In this document: positions 14,873 through 22,796 of the stretch, in pieces
Numbering within the stretch: the first letter of the stretch is position 1
Layout: each line of letters opens with the position of its first letter
Assembly: GCA_964386235.1 (NCBI GenBank)
Contig: CAYLSH010000009.1
Location: 1-45,763, forward strand
From: RGIG8767 sp964386235
Lineage (GTDB): Bacteria; Bacillota; Clostridia; Lachnospirales; Lachnospiraceae
Length of the DNA stretch: 45,763 bases
Direction of reading: 5' to 3'
The notes under the pieces: model-generated
Database searches by the model: none
Told to the model about the DNA's origin: nothing
Seen by the model: the letters and a program-made list of their open reading frames with translations, nothing else
Position numbers and translations under genes: made by a program

Positions 14873-14956
14873 GCGGAAGTGCTGGAATTGGCAGACAGGC
14901 AAGACTAAGGATCTTGTGTCTGTATAGACGTGTGGGTTCAAGTCCCATCTTCCGCA
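14873..14956 (+). tRNA. tRNA-Leu (anticodon AAG)
   Basis: The acceptor GCGGAAG (14873-14879) pairs with CTTCCGC, with discriminator A at 14956. D stem CTG/CAG, anticodon stem CAAGA/TCTTG, and 7-nt loop CTAAGGA give anticodon AAG (codon CUU, and more if A34 becomes inosine). The long variable arm (GTCT/AGAC) confirms class II. It is co-transcribed with the tRNA 47 nt upstream. A34 in a leucine tRNA is uncommon in bacteria. Confidence 0.95.
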
Positions 14957-14962
14957 GTATAT

Positions 14963-14993
14963 AAGAGTAGGTCGAATGACCTGCTCTTTTTTT
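14963..14993 (+). terminator. Terminator of the tRNA-Leu operon
   Basis: AAGAGTAGGTC (14963-14973) pairs with GACCTGCTCTT (14978-14988) with one G-T pair, around loop GAAT, and ends in a T-run. Confidence 0.92.
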
Positions 14994-14994
14994 A

Positions 14995-15029
14995 TGCAAT
15001 AGGAAATTTCTTTGAAATTACCTATTGCA
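14995..15029. repeat. Long near-perfect palindrome (possible dispersed repeat element)
   Basis: The arms at 14995-15009 and 15015-15029 match over 15 positions with a single A-A mismatch, around loop CTTTG. No T-run follows, so it is not a normal plus-strand terminator. A small second hairpin (ACTAT/ATAGT) lies just downstream at about 15051-15063. The look is that of a REP/MITE-like intergenic element. No second copy is in the window. Confidence 0.5.
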
Positions 15030-15062
15030 CAAAAAACACTCCGTGAGGATACTATTTTATAG

Positions 15063-15091
15063 TGGAAAAAAATGTATGTTTGCGGTATAAT
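15063..15091 (+). promoter_or_regulatory. Candidate sigma-A promoter of the GH9 gene
   Basis: TGGAAA (15063-15068), 17-bp spacer, TATAAT (15086-15091). The -10 is perfect and the -35 is weak, consistent with a regulated promoter. It lies 43 nt before the start codon. Confidence 0.5.
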
Positions 15092-15133
15092 TTCCGTGTT
15101 TGGTTACAATAAAGGTTATATAGGAGAGAGAAC

Positions 15134-17431
15134 ATGAAAAAGAAGGCATTATTATTTTTTCTAACAGGATTACTTGTTGCTGTGACAGGCTGCGGAAGTC
15201 AGGAAACAGCGGGTGTAACTACTTCTTTGGCAGAATCCGAAACGGTTGTGGAAGTTACAGACGAAGAGGATTCCACGGAAGAAGTGGTAGAAGAAGACTT
15301 AGAAGGCGTTAACCTAATGGATAACGGCGATTTTTCCAAGGGAAGTGAGCACTGGGCAACATTTGCTACCCGTGGCGGAGCGGCTGAATTTGCACCGGAA
15401 GAGGGAGTTGGTAAAGTTACTGTTTTTTCGACCGGCTTAGAAGATTATTCCGTTCAGTTGTATTATGATGGGTTTGGCTTGAAAATGGGAGGCGTATATG
15501 AACTTTCATTTGATATCTCTTCCAATATTCCAAGAAAAGCAGGTGTAAGAATCCAGGTTAATGGCGGTACTTATGATGCCTATGTGGAAGGCAAGATGGA
15601 TGTTACCGAAGAAATGCAGACTTTTAAATACGAATTTACTATGACCGAAGGAGATGATCCGGCTCCAAGACTTTGTTTTAATCTGGGTACTCCGATGGAC
15701 GGCGATGGAGAGTATGAAAAGCATGAAGTTTATGTGGACAATGTTTCCGTAACATTGTTAGATGGTTCTGCAATTGTGAAAAAGGTAGAAGTGGATAATA
15801 CGGTTGCATGTAATACCAATCAGATTGGTTTCCTTCCGGATGCCAGAAAAACGGTTGTTGTGCGCAGTGCAAATCCGGGTGGTGTATTTACCCTTGTGGA
15901 TGAATCCGGAAAAGAAGTCTATAACGGAACCTTATCAGAGGCAATTGACAGTGTAAATGCAGGAGAAACCGTTTACTTTGGCGATTTTTCGGATTTTACG
16001 AAGGAAGGTACCTATACGGTAGTGAGTGGGGATGGAGAGAGTTCTTATCCGTTTACCATTGGTAAAGATGTTTATGATGATCTGTTAAAAGATTCTTTCC
16101 GTATGTTATATTTGCAAAGATGCGGCATGGAATTAACACAGGATTTGGCCGGCGATTTTGCGCATCCGGTATGTCATCAGGAAAATGCGGTTGTATATGG
16201 TTCTGAATCATCTGAGACAAAAGAAGTCGGCGGTGGCTGGCATGATGCCGGAGATTACGGCAGATATGTGGTATCCGGTGTGGAAACGGTAATTGACCTG
16301 TTCCTGTGTTATGAAGATTTCCCACAGATCTGGGATGGTAAAGCCGGTGATCAGATGGATATTCCGGAAAGCGGAAACGGAATCCCGGATATTTTGGATG
16401 AAGCAAAATATGAGTTGGACTGGCTGTTAAAAATGCAGGATGAGGCAACGGGTGGTGTATATCACAAAGTAACCTGTCTGGAATTCCCGGGATTTGTAAT
16501 GCCGCAGGAAGAAACGGCACAGTTGGTTCTTGCTCCGATTTCCAATACGGCAACAGGTGATTTTGCGGCTATTATGGCGAAAGCATCCGATATATATAAG
16601 GATATGGATGCTGATTTTGCAAACAAATGTCTTGCTGCTTCTAAAAAAGCATGGGAGTATCTGGAAGTTACGCCTAATGTTAAGGGCTATCGCAATCCGG
16701 ATGAGATTTTAACGGGTGAATATCCGGATGGACAGGATAAGGATGAACGTTTCTGGGCTGCTGCAGAATTATACAAAGTAACCGGAGATCAGAAATACAA
16801 TGCTTATCTGGAAGAAACCATGGAGAAATATATTTTACACGGCTTTGGATGGGCAGAAGTAGGAACCTATGGAAATCTTGCATATTTAAGTATGGACGAG
16901 TCCATGCAGAATCCGGTTTATGTAGAGAAAATGAAAGAAATGATCGTACAGAAGGCAGATCAGTATCTGCAGAATGTAAATACGGACGGTTATCGTGTGG
17001 CTTTGGGAGATAACTATTGCTGGGGAAGTAATCAGGTGGTATGTAATTATGCAAGACAGATGCTTTTCGCAGAAAGTCTTACGGGTAAAGAAGAGTACAA
17101 TGCGGCTGCGTATGATCAGTTGTCCTACCTCTTAGGACAAAACACTTTATCCTACTGCTTTATGACGGGATATGGCAGCGTGTCACCTGTTAATATGCAT
17201 CACCGCCCGTGTATGGCTACGGGATCGGTTTTAAAAGGCATGCTGGTTGGCGGACCGGACAGCGCATTGGAAGATCCTTATGTAAAATCCGTACTGGCAA
17301 ATGCAGCACCGGCAAAATGTTATGCGGACAATGAACAGAGTTACTCCACAAACGAAGTAACTGTTTATTGGAACAGCCCATTTATCTATCTTTTAAGCAG
17401 TCAGATGGAACTTCAGGCAGAAGAGAAATAA
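15134..17431 (+). CDS. GH9 family endoglucanase (cellulase), lipoprotein
   Basis: The enzyme hydrolyses beta-1,4-glucan at the cell surface. A lipoprotein signal ends in the lipobox VTGC (Cys20), followed by an acidic Thr/Glu-rich linker (about 25-57). Next are a CBM4/CenC-like beta-sandwich (about 58-212, starting NLMDNGDFSKGSEHWATFA) and an N-terminal Ig-like CelD_N domain (about 220-310, NTNQIGFLPDARKTVVV). The GH9 alpha-barrel runs from about 315 to 765. Catalytic Asp residues are in GGWHDAGDYGRYV (about 370) and the acid/base Glu in STNEVTVYWNSP (about 739); NMHHRP is the conserved His-Arg segment. Length 765 is normal for this architecture. It stands alone with its own promoter. The lipid anchor keeps the products close to the cell. 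No dockerin or SLH module is seen. Confidence 0.93.
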   Translation: MKKKALLFFLTGLLVAVTGCGSQETAGVTTSLAESETVVEVTDEEDSTEEVVEEDLEGVNLMDNGDFSKGSEHWATFATRGGAAEFAPEEGVGKVTVFSTGLEDYSVQLYYDGFGLKMGGVYELSFDISSNIPRKAGVRIQVNGGTYDAYVEGKMDVTEEMQTFKYEFTMTEGDDPAPRLCFNLGTPMDGDGEYEKHEVYVDNVSVTLLDGSAIVKKVEVDNTVACNTNQIGFLPDARKTVVVRSANPGGVFTLVDESGKEVYNGTLSEAIDSVNAGETVYFGDFSDFTKEGTYTVVSGDGESSYPFTIGKDVYDDLLKDSFRMLYLQRCGMELTQDLAGDFAHPVCHQENAVVYGSESSETKEVGGGWHDAGDYGRYVVSGVETVIDLFLCYEDFPQIWDGKAGDQMDIPESGNGIPDILDEAKYELDWLLKMQDEATGGVYHKVTCLEFPGFVMPQEETAQLVLAPISNTATGDFAAIMAKASDIYKDMDADFANKCLAASKKAWEYLEVTPNVKGYRNPDEILTGEYPDGQDKDERFWAAAELYKVTGDQKYNAYLEETMEKYILHGFGWAEVGTYGNLAYLSMDESMQNPVYVEKMKEMIVQKADQYLQNVNTDGYRVALGDNYCWGSNQVVCNYARQMLFAESLTGKEEYNAAAYDQLSYLLGQNTLSYCFMTGYGSVSPVNMHHRPCMATGSVLKGMLVGGPDSALEDPYVKSVLANAAPAKCYADNEQSYSTNEVTVYWNSPFIYLLSSQMELQAEEK

Positions 17432-17462
17432 TTTTTATGTTTCTTTTTTGGTGGAAAACGGT

Positions 17463-17468
17463 TATAAT
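17463..17468 (+). promoter_or_regulatory. -10 element of the Asp23/FakA transcript
   Basis: TATAAT at 17463-17468, 24 nt before the SD. The -35 region (about 17440-17445, TTTCTT) is poor, so confidence is limited. Confidence 0.4.
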
Positions 17469-17505
17469 ATAGTAAATTTTGTTTATTGAAAAAAGGAGGT
17501 CCTAC

Positions 17506-17865
17506 ATGAAGAATTCATCTATGAATACTCATATGGGCAATATTACGATTGATAAAGAGGTAATATCCCAGTACGCAGGCAGCGTTGCGGTGGAATGTTT
17601 TGGCATCGTGGGCATGGCAGGCGTCAGTGTAAAAGACGGACTTGTTAAACTCTTAAAAATGGATAGCATGACAAGAGGAATCGTGGTATCTACAGTAAAT
17701 AACAAATTAGTACTGGATTTCCACGTTATAGTTGCGTATGGTGTCAGCATTATGGCTGTTTCTGAGAATCTGATCAGCAATGTAAAATACAAGGTGGAAG
17801 AATTTACCGGTATTGAAATTGAAAAGATCAATATCTTCGTTGAAGGTGTTCGAGTGATTGATTAA
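17506..17865 (+). CDS. Asp23/Gls24 family envelope-stress protein
   Basis: A DUF322/Asp23-type protein of 119 residues. The segments GNITIDKEVISQYAGSVA, GIVGMAGVSVKDGL and LDFHVIVAYGVSIMAV match the family pattern, ending in VEEFTGIEIEKINIFVEGVR. Members form cytosolic or membrane-peripheral assemblies linked to envelope stress. ATG 17506 is chosen because AAAGGAGGT (17492-17500) precedes it; the in-frame codon at 17479 has no SD. It lies directly upstream of fakA (13 nt gap), an order common in Firmicutes (YloU-YloV in Bacillus), so the two are co-transcribed. Confidence 0.9.
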   Translation: MKNSSMNTHMGNITIDKEVISQYAGSVAVECFGIVGMAGVSVKDGLVKLLKMDSMTRGIVVSTVNNKLVLDFHVIVAYGVSIMAVSENLISNVKYKVEEFTGIEIEKINIFVEGVRVID

Positions 17866-17878
17866 GGAGGAAATAGTT

Positions 17879-19570
17879 GTGGCTTTAAATACCATTGACG
17901 CTAAGATGCTGTCTAAAATGTTCTTAGCGGGTGCTAAAAATCTTGAAAATAAAAAAGAATGGATTAATGAATTAAATGTGTTTCCGGTACCGGATGGCGA
18001 TACCGGAACCAATATGACCATGACGATCATGGCGGCAGCGAAAGAAGTGGCCAAGATGGATGATCCGGATATGGTTACCCTTTGTAAGGCAATGTCTTCC
18101 GGTTCTTTAAGAGGTGCCAGAGGTAATTCGGGTGTTATCTTATCCCAGTTACTTCGTGGATTTACCAAAGTAGCGAAGGAATATGATGAGTTAAATATTC
18201 CGATCATTGCAGCTGCATTTGAAAAAGCGGTGGAGACGGCATACAAAGCCGTTATGAAGCCAAAAGAGGGTACGATTCTTACAGTGGCAAAAGGAATCAG
18301 TGACAAGGCAAATGAATTGCTCGAAAGTGGTTGCGAAGATCTGAACGCATTTTTTGATGAAGTGTTAAAACACGGTGATTATGTCCTCAGTCAGACTCCG
18401 GAAATGCTTCCCGTATTAAAACAGGCAGGCGTTGTGGACTCCGGCGGACAGGGTCTTATGGAAGTGTTAAAAGGTGCGGTGGATGCATACCTTGGAAAAG
18501 AGATTGATTTTACTGTTGAAACACCAACCGTATCCATCAATACCACATCTGTTGAAAGCGATGCAGATGATATTAAGTTTGGCTATTGTACGGAGTTTAT
18601 CATTATGTTGAATCGTCCGTTCAATATTAAGACGGAAATGGATTTTAAGGCCTACCTTGAATCCATTGGGGATTCCATTGTGGTAGTTGCGGATGATGAT
18701 ATTGTAAAAGTACATGTTCACACCAATGATCCGGGTATGGCAATCCAGAAAGCACTCATGTATGGTGCTCTTTCCAATATGAAGATTGATAATATGCGTT
18801 TAGAGCATCAGGAAAAAGTGATTAAAATGAACGAAAAGAATAATGCTGATGCCGTAAAAGCAGACGCTGCTTCCGATTCACAGAGCAGTCCTGCCATGGA
18901 TGAACCCAGAAAAGACATTGGATTTGTTACGGTTGCAGCCGGTGAAGGCATGACGGAGATCTTCAAAAGTCTCGGCGTGGATGTGGTAATATCCGGTGGA
19001 CAGACCATGAATCCAAGTACGGATGATATTGTTAAGGCTGTAAATGCTGTCAATGCAGACTGTGTTTTTGTTCTTCCCAATAATAAAAACATTATTTTGG
19101 CAGCTAATCAGGCACAGTACCTGGTAGAAGATAAAAAAGTAGTAGTGATCCCAACTAAGACAATCGCACAGGGTATTACCGCAGTGATCAATTATGTGCC
19201 GGATATGGCAATAGAAGAAAATGAAGCGGTTATGGCAGAAGAAATGGGACGTGTTAAGACCGGTGAGGTAACTTACGCGGTACGTGATACCCGGATTGAT
19301 GATAAAGAGATTTGCCAGGGTGACTACATGGGTATTGGTGATCAGGGTATTCTTTCCGTAGGAAAGGATATGGATCAGGTTATCTTTGAAATGGTAGAAG
19401 CCATGGTGGATGAAGAAACCGAACTGATCAGCGTTTATTACGGTGAAGAAGTAACAGAAGAAGCGGCTGATAAACTTCGCGAGGCAATCGCCGGTAAATA
19501 TAATTCCTGTGATGTGGAATTGCAGTATGGCGGTCAGCCCGTGTATTACTACGTGATTTCAGCAGAATAG
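17879..19570 (+). CDS. fakA: Fatty acid kinase catalytic subunit FakA (DAK phosphatase/YloV family)
   Basis: FakA phosphorylates fatty acids held by a FakB (DegV-type) carrier, feeding acyl-phosphate to phospholipid synthesis. The N-terminal DhaL-type kinase domain (about 1-205) carries NVFPVPDGDTGTNMTMTI (metal/ATP Asp residues) and GSLRGARGNSGVILSQLLRG. The middle and C-terminal domains (about 230-563) contain DDIVKVHVHTNDPG and DIGFVTVAAGEGMTEIFKSL. GTG 17879 is the likely start: AAGGAGG (17864-17870) precedes it by 8 nt, whereas the in-frame TTG at 17858 overlaps the asp23 stop and lacks an SD. A DegV gene lies 2.2 kb downstream, separated by recG. Length 563 is typical. Confidence 0.92.
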   Translation: MALNTIDAKMLSKMFLAGAKNLENKKEWINELNVFPVPDGDTGTNMTMTIMAAAKEVAKMDDPDMVTLCKAMSSGSLRGARGNSGVILSQLLRGFTKVAKEYDELNIPIIAAAFEKAVETAYKAVMKPKEGTILTVAKGISDKANELLESGCEDLNAFFDEVLKHGDYVLSQTPEMLPVLKQAGVVDSGGQGLMEVLKGAVDAYLGKEIDFTVETPTVSINTTSVESDADDIKFGYCTEFIIMLNRPFNIKTEMDFKAYLESIGDSIVVVADDDIVKVHVHTNDPGMAIQKALMYGALSNMKIDNMRLEHQEKVIKMNEKNNADAVKADAASDSQSSPAMDEPRKDIGFVTVAAGEGMTEIFKSLGVDVVISGGQTMNPSTDDIVKAVNAVNADCVFVLPNNKNIILAANQAQYLVEDKKVVVIPTKTIAQGITAVINYVPDMAIEENEAVMAEEMGRVKTGEVTYAVRDTRIDDKEICQGDYMGIGDQGILSVGKDMDQVIFEMVEAMVDEETELISVYYGEEVTEEAADKLREAIAGKYNSCDVELQYGGQPVYYYVISAE

Positions 19571-19578
19571 TTTTCATA

Positions 19579-19605
19579 AAAATGGAACACAATGTGTTCC
19601 ATTTT
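19579..19605 (+). terminator. Terminator after fakA
   Basis: AAAATGGAACAC (19579-19590) pairs perfectly with GTGTTCCATTTT (19594-19605) around loop AAT, ending in a T-run. recG starts 23 nt later with no clear promoter of its own, so read-through may be needed for recG. Confidence 0.88.
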
Positions 19606-19628
19606 TAGTATCTAAAAACAGGTGAAAT

Positions 19629-21686
19629 ATGTATCGATTAGAAGAGGATATCCTTACTCTAAAAGGAGTGGGTAATAAAACGGCGGAATTATTTCATAAA
19701 TTGGATATTTACAGAATTGCGGATCTTTTGCTTAGTATTCCCGGCGGATTTCAGTGCTATGATGAACCAAAACTACCAAAAAACTGTGAGCAGGAAGTGA
19801 TGGTTTCTATTCCGGCGGTGCCTAAAGCAGGCTCCTATGTCACAAAAAAGGCGGGGAGATACCAGATATCCCTTGTAAAAGTGATATCGGGCAATCAGAT
19901 TGTTACACTGCGTTTTTTTAATATGCCCTATATAAGAAATTTATTAAAAGCGGGCAATTCCTATGTTTTACGAGGCATTTTAAAGTGTCAGAACGAACAG
20001 TTTTCCATGTTGCAACCGCAGATTTTTACACCGGAAAAGTATTCCGAACTGCAAAACAGGCTGATTCCCTGCTACCATCTTACAAAAGGATTAACCAATC
20101 ATACCTTTCAGAAAGCATGTAAGGTAGCACTTGAAGAACTGGAACCGGTATTGGATTATCTTTCCGATGACCAGTTAAAAAATTTGAATCTGCCTTCTTT
20201 TGGGGAGACGCTGTGTTCCATACATATGCCGGATTCCAGACAAGATTTTGAAAAAGCCAGAAAACGTCTTGCTTTTCATGAGTTTTTTTCATTCCTGTAT
20301 CTGATACGCAGGGATAAAGATGCGCAGGAACAGAGTGTTTTAAAACAACCATTACTGCCGGTTGCGGATACGAAGCGTTTTTTGGAGACACTTCCTTACG
20401 AACTTACAGGTGCACAGAAACGGGTTTGGACGGAGATTGAAGAAGATATGGACAAAGCAATTCCCATGAATCGTCTTTTGCAGGGCGATGTGGGAAGCGG
20501 TAAAACGATCATAGCCTTTCTTGCTTTATTAAAAGCAGCGGCAAATAACAGACAGGGTGTTTTGATGGCGCCTACCGAGGTGCTTGCCGAACAGCATTTT
20601 TCATCCCTGGTTAATATGGTAAAAGAATATAAACTCTGCATTCGTCCCGTACTTTTACTGGGATCCATGCCTGCAAAAGGTAAAAGGCAGGCTTTGGAAG
20701 GAATCATGGACGGAACCTATAATGTTATTATCGGAACACATGCAGTCATACAGGAAAAAGTACAGTATAAGAATCTTGCCCTGGTCATCACGGATGAACA
20801 GCATCGTTTTGGAGTCAATCAAAGAGAAGTGCTTCGAAAAAAAGGGGATTCTCCCCACGTTCTGGTTATGAGTGCAACGCCGATTCCCAGAACGCTTGCC
20901 CTGATTTTATATGGGGATATGTCCGTTTCGGTAATCGATGAACTGCCGGCAAACAGACTGCCCATCAAAAACTGTGTGGTCAATGATTCCTATCGTCCTA
21001 CTGCATACAAATTTATGCAAAAGGAGATGGAAAAAGGAAGACAGGTTTATATTATCTGTCCGATGGTGACGGAAAGTGAAGAGATGGATGAACTGGAAAA
21101 TGTAATCGATTATGCAGAACGGTTAAAACAGATTTTTCCAAAAGAAATATCCATAGCACATCTTCATGGAAAAATGACCCTGAGCGAAAAAGAAACCATT
21201 ATGCATGCCTTTGAAAGGCATGAAATTGATATTTTGGTTTCCACCACCGTTGTGGAAGTCGGAATCAATGTGCCGAATGCCACTATTATGATGGTGGAAA
21301 ATGCGGAACGGTATGGTCTTGCACAGTTGCATCAGTTGCGAGGCCGTGTCGGACGAGGAGAACACCAGTCCTACTGTATTTTTATGAGCGGTAAAATGAC
21401 GGATAAAAATAAAGAAAGACTGGAGATATTAAATCAATCCAATGATGGTTTTTATATTGCCAACAAAGATTTGGAGATGAGAGGTCCCGGTCAATTGAGC
21501 GGGATTGCACAAAGCGGAGAACTTGGTTTTACGGTTGCGGATATCTATCAGGATAAAGATATGCTGGTACTAGCGGACAGCTTCTGCAACCATGTGATCG
21601 GCAAGCAGGAAAACATCCGCGAAGACATTTTTTATAAGTTAAGTCTGAAAACGGATTCCATGGCGGATAAGATCATGACACTTTAA
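19629..21686 (+). CDS. recG: ATP-dependent DNA helicase RecG
   Basis: RecG remodels stalled replication forks and branch-migrates Holliday junctions. The N-terminal wedge/OB domain (about 1-240) is followed by the superfamily 2 motor: Walker A LLQGDVGSGKT at about 283-293, DEQH box ITDEQHRFGVNQRE, VMSATPIPRT, then STTVVEVGINVPNATIMM and QLHQLRGRVGRGEH (motif VI). At 685 residues it is full length. The SD AGGTGA precedes ATG 19629. It lies between fakA and degV; fakA-recG adjacency is common in Firmicutes (yloV-recG in Bacillus). Confidence 0.97.
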   Translation: MYRLEEDILTLKGVGNKTAELFHKLDIYRIADLLLSIPGGFQCYDEPKLPKNCEQEVMVSIPAVPKAGSYVTKKAGRYQISLVKVISGNQIVTLRFFNMPYIRNLLKAGNSYVLRGILKCQNEQFSMLQPQIFTPEKYSELQNRLIPCYHLTKGLTNHTFQKACKVALEELEPVLDYLSDDQLKNLNLPSFGETLCSIHMPDSRQDFEKARKRLAFHEFFSFLYLIRRDKDAQEQSVLKQPLLPVADTKRFLETLPYELTGAQKRVWTEIEEDMDKAIPMNRLLQGDVGSGKTIIAFLALLKAAANNRQGVLMAPTEVLAEQHFSSLVNMVKEYKLCIRPVLLLGSMPAKGKRQALEGIMDGTYNVIIGTHAVIQEKVQYKNLALVITDEQHRFGVNQREVLRKKGDSPHVLVMSATPIPRTLALILYGDMSVSVIDELPANRLPIKNCVVNDSYRPTAYKFMQKEMEKGRQVYIICPMVTESEEMDELENVIDYAERLKQIFPKEISIAHLHGKMTLSEKETIMHAFERHEIDILVSTTVVEVGINVPNATIMMVENAERYGLAQLHQLRGRVGRGEHQSYCIFMSGKMTDKNKERLEILNQSNDGFYIANKDLEMRGPGQLSGIAQSGELGFTVADIYQDKDMLVLADSFCNHVIGKQENIREDIFYKLSLKTDSMADKIMTL

Positions 21687-21712
21687 CAGACAAAGTAATT
21701 AAAAATGTTTTG

Positions 21713-21741
21713 TTGACTTTATGCCTCTTACCTCGTAAAAT
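21713..21741 (+). promoter_or_regulatory. Sigma-A promoter of the degV gene
   Basis: TTGACT (21713-21718), 17-bp spacer, TAAAAT (21736-21741). Transcription should begin near 21748, which rules out the in-frame TTG at 21741 as a start codon and favours ATG 21780. Confidence 0.75.
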
Positions 21742-21779
21742 TGAGTATATCTGACAGGATGGAAAGGTATGACAATAGG

Positions 21780-22652
21780 ATGAGTAAAGTTGCGATTGTA
21801 ACAGACAGTAATAGTGGAATTATACAAAAAGAAGCAGAAAAGATGGGAGTATTTGTTCTTCCCATGCCGTTTATGATTGATGGGGAAGAATACTATGAGG
21901 ATATTACTCTATCACAGGAAGAATTCTATAAAAAATTAGAGAGTGATGCAGATATCTGTACTTCACAGCCTTCTCCGGAGTCCGTGATGAATCTTTGGGA
22001 TGAAGTGTTAAAAGAATATGACGAGATTGTATATATACCGATGAGCAGCGGGCTGAGCGGTTCCTGCCAGACGGCGATTATGTTAGCAGAGGATTATGAC
22101 GGCAAAGTACAGGTTGTAAATAACCAGCGTATTTCCGTTACCCAGTTACAGTCCTGCCTGGATGCCAAGGAACTGGCAAAGAAAGGGAAAAATGCAAAAG
22201 AGATCCGTAAGATCTTAGAAGATGACAAATTCAACACCAGTATCTATATCATGTTAGATACGCTGTATTATCTAAAAAAAGGCGGACGTATTACGCCGGC
22301 TGCTGCGGCACTCGGAACCTTACTTCGTTTAAAACCGGTTTTAACGATTCAAGGCGATAAACTCGATGCTTTTGCCAAAGCGCGTACGGCAGCTCAGGGC
22401 AAAACAATAATGATCAATGCCATTAAAAATGATATTGAGACACGTTTTGGAGGTCTTGAAAAAAGTAATGTCAAACTTATGATGGCGCATACAAACAACC
22501 ATGAGGCGATTGATATCTTCAAAAGAGAAATGGAAGAAGCAATACCCGGATGCAAGGTAGAATTGGTACATCCGTTATCCTTGAGCGTTGCCTGTCATAT
22601 AGGACCGGGATCCATTGCCGTTGCCGTAATACAGAATCTTACGGAAGAATAA
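21780..22652 (+). CDS. DegV family fatty-acid-binding protein (FakB-type)
   Basis: DegV proteins bind a fatty acid and present it to FakA. Motifs are VAIVTDSNSGI near the N-terminus, ICTSQPSPESVMNLW (TSxPS loop), IPMSSGLSGSCQTA, and the conserved C-terminal CHIGPGSIAVAV (head-group contact). ATG 21780 is chosen because family members begin MxKVAIVTDS and GGAAAGG (21761-21767) lies upstream; an in-frame ATG at 21759 remains possible. The resulting 290 residues fit the family. It has its own promoter and terminator, so it is regulated apart from fakA. Confidence 0.9.
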   Translation: MSKVAIVTDSNSGIIQKEAEKMGVFVLPMPFMIDGEEYYEDITLSQEEFYKKLESDADICTSQPSPESVMNLWDEVLKEYDEIVYIPMSSGLSGSCQTAIMLAEDYDGKVQVVNNQRISVTQLQSCLDAKELAKKGKNAKEIRKILEDDKFNTSIYIMLDTLYYLKKGGRITPAAAALGTLLRLKPVLTIQGDKLDAFAKARTAAQGKTIMINAIKNDIETRFGGLEKSNVKLMMAHTNNHEAIDIFKREMEEAIPGCKVELVHPLSLSVACHIGPGSIAVAVIQNLTEE

Positions 22653-22686
22653 TTGGTTTTCAATACAAAAAATTGTGTTTCTAAGC

Positions 22687-22716
22687 AAAAAGCACTACTA
22701 TAGGTAGTGTTTTTTG
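22687..22716 (+). terminator. Terminator after degV
   Basis: CACTAC (22693-22698) pairs with GTAGTG (22704-22709), extended by an A-run before and a T-run after. Confidence 0.88.
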
Positions 22717-22737
22717 CTTTTCTTAAAAAGAATTTCA

Positions 22738-22746
22738 TGTTATAAT
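22738..22746 (+). promoter_or_regulatory. Extended -10 promoter of parE-parC
   Basis: TG-T-TATAAT (22738-22746) lies 50 nt before parE and just after the degV terminator. The -35 is weak. Confidence 0.55.
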
Positions 22747-22796
22747 CAGTTCATATAGTGTAATTTAGTGAAGTAAAGAGAGGTTACAGCAGTATT

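Noticed and set aside
16053..16553. 166-codon minus-strand frame opposite the GH9 catalytic domain
   Set aside because: Pro/His-rich composition is the typical antisense shadow of a GC-biased gene; no SD or promoter.
17707..18306. 199-codon minus-strand frame opposite asp23/fakA
   Set aside because: Spans two well-supported plus-strand genes; no start signals.
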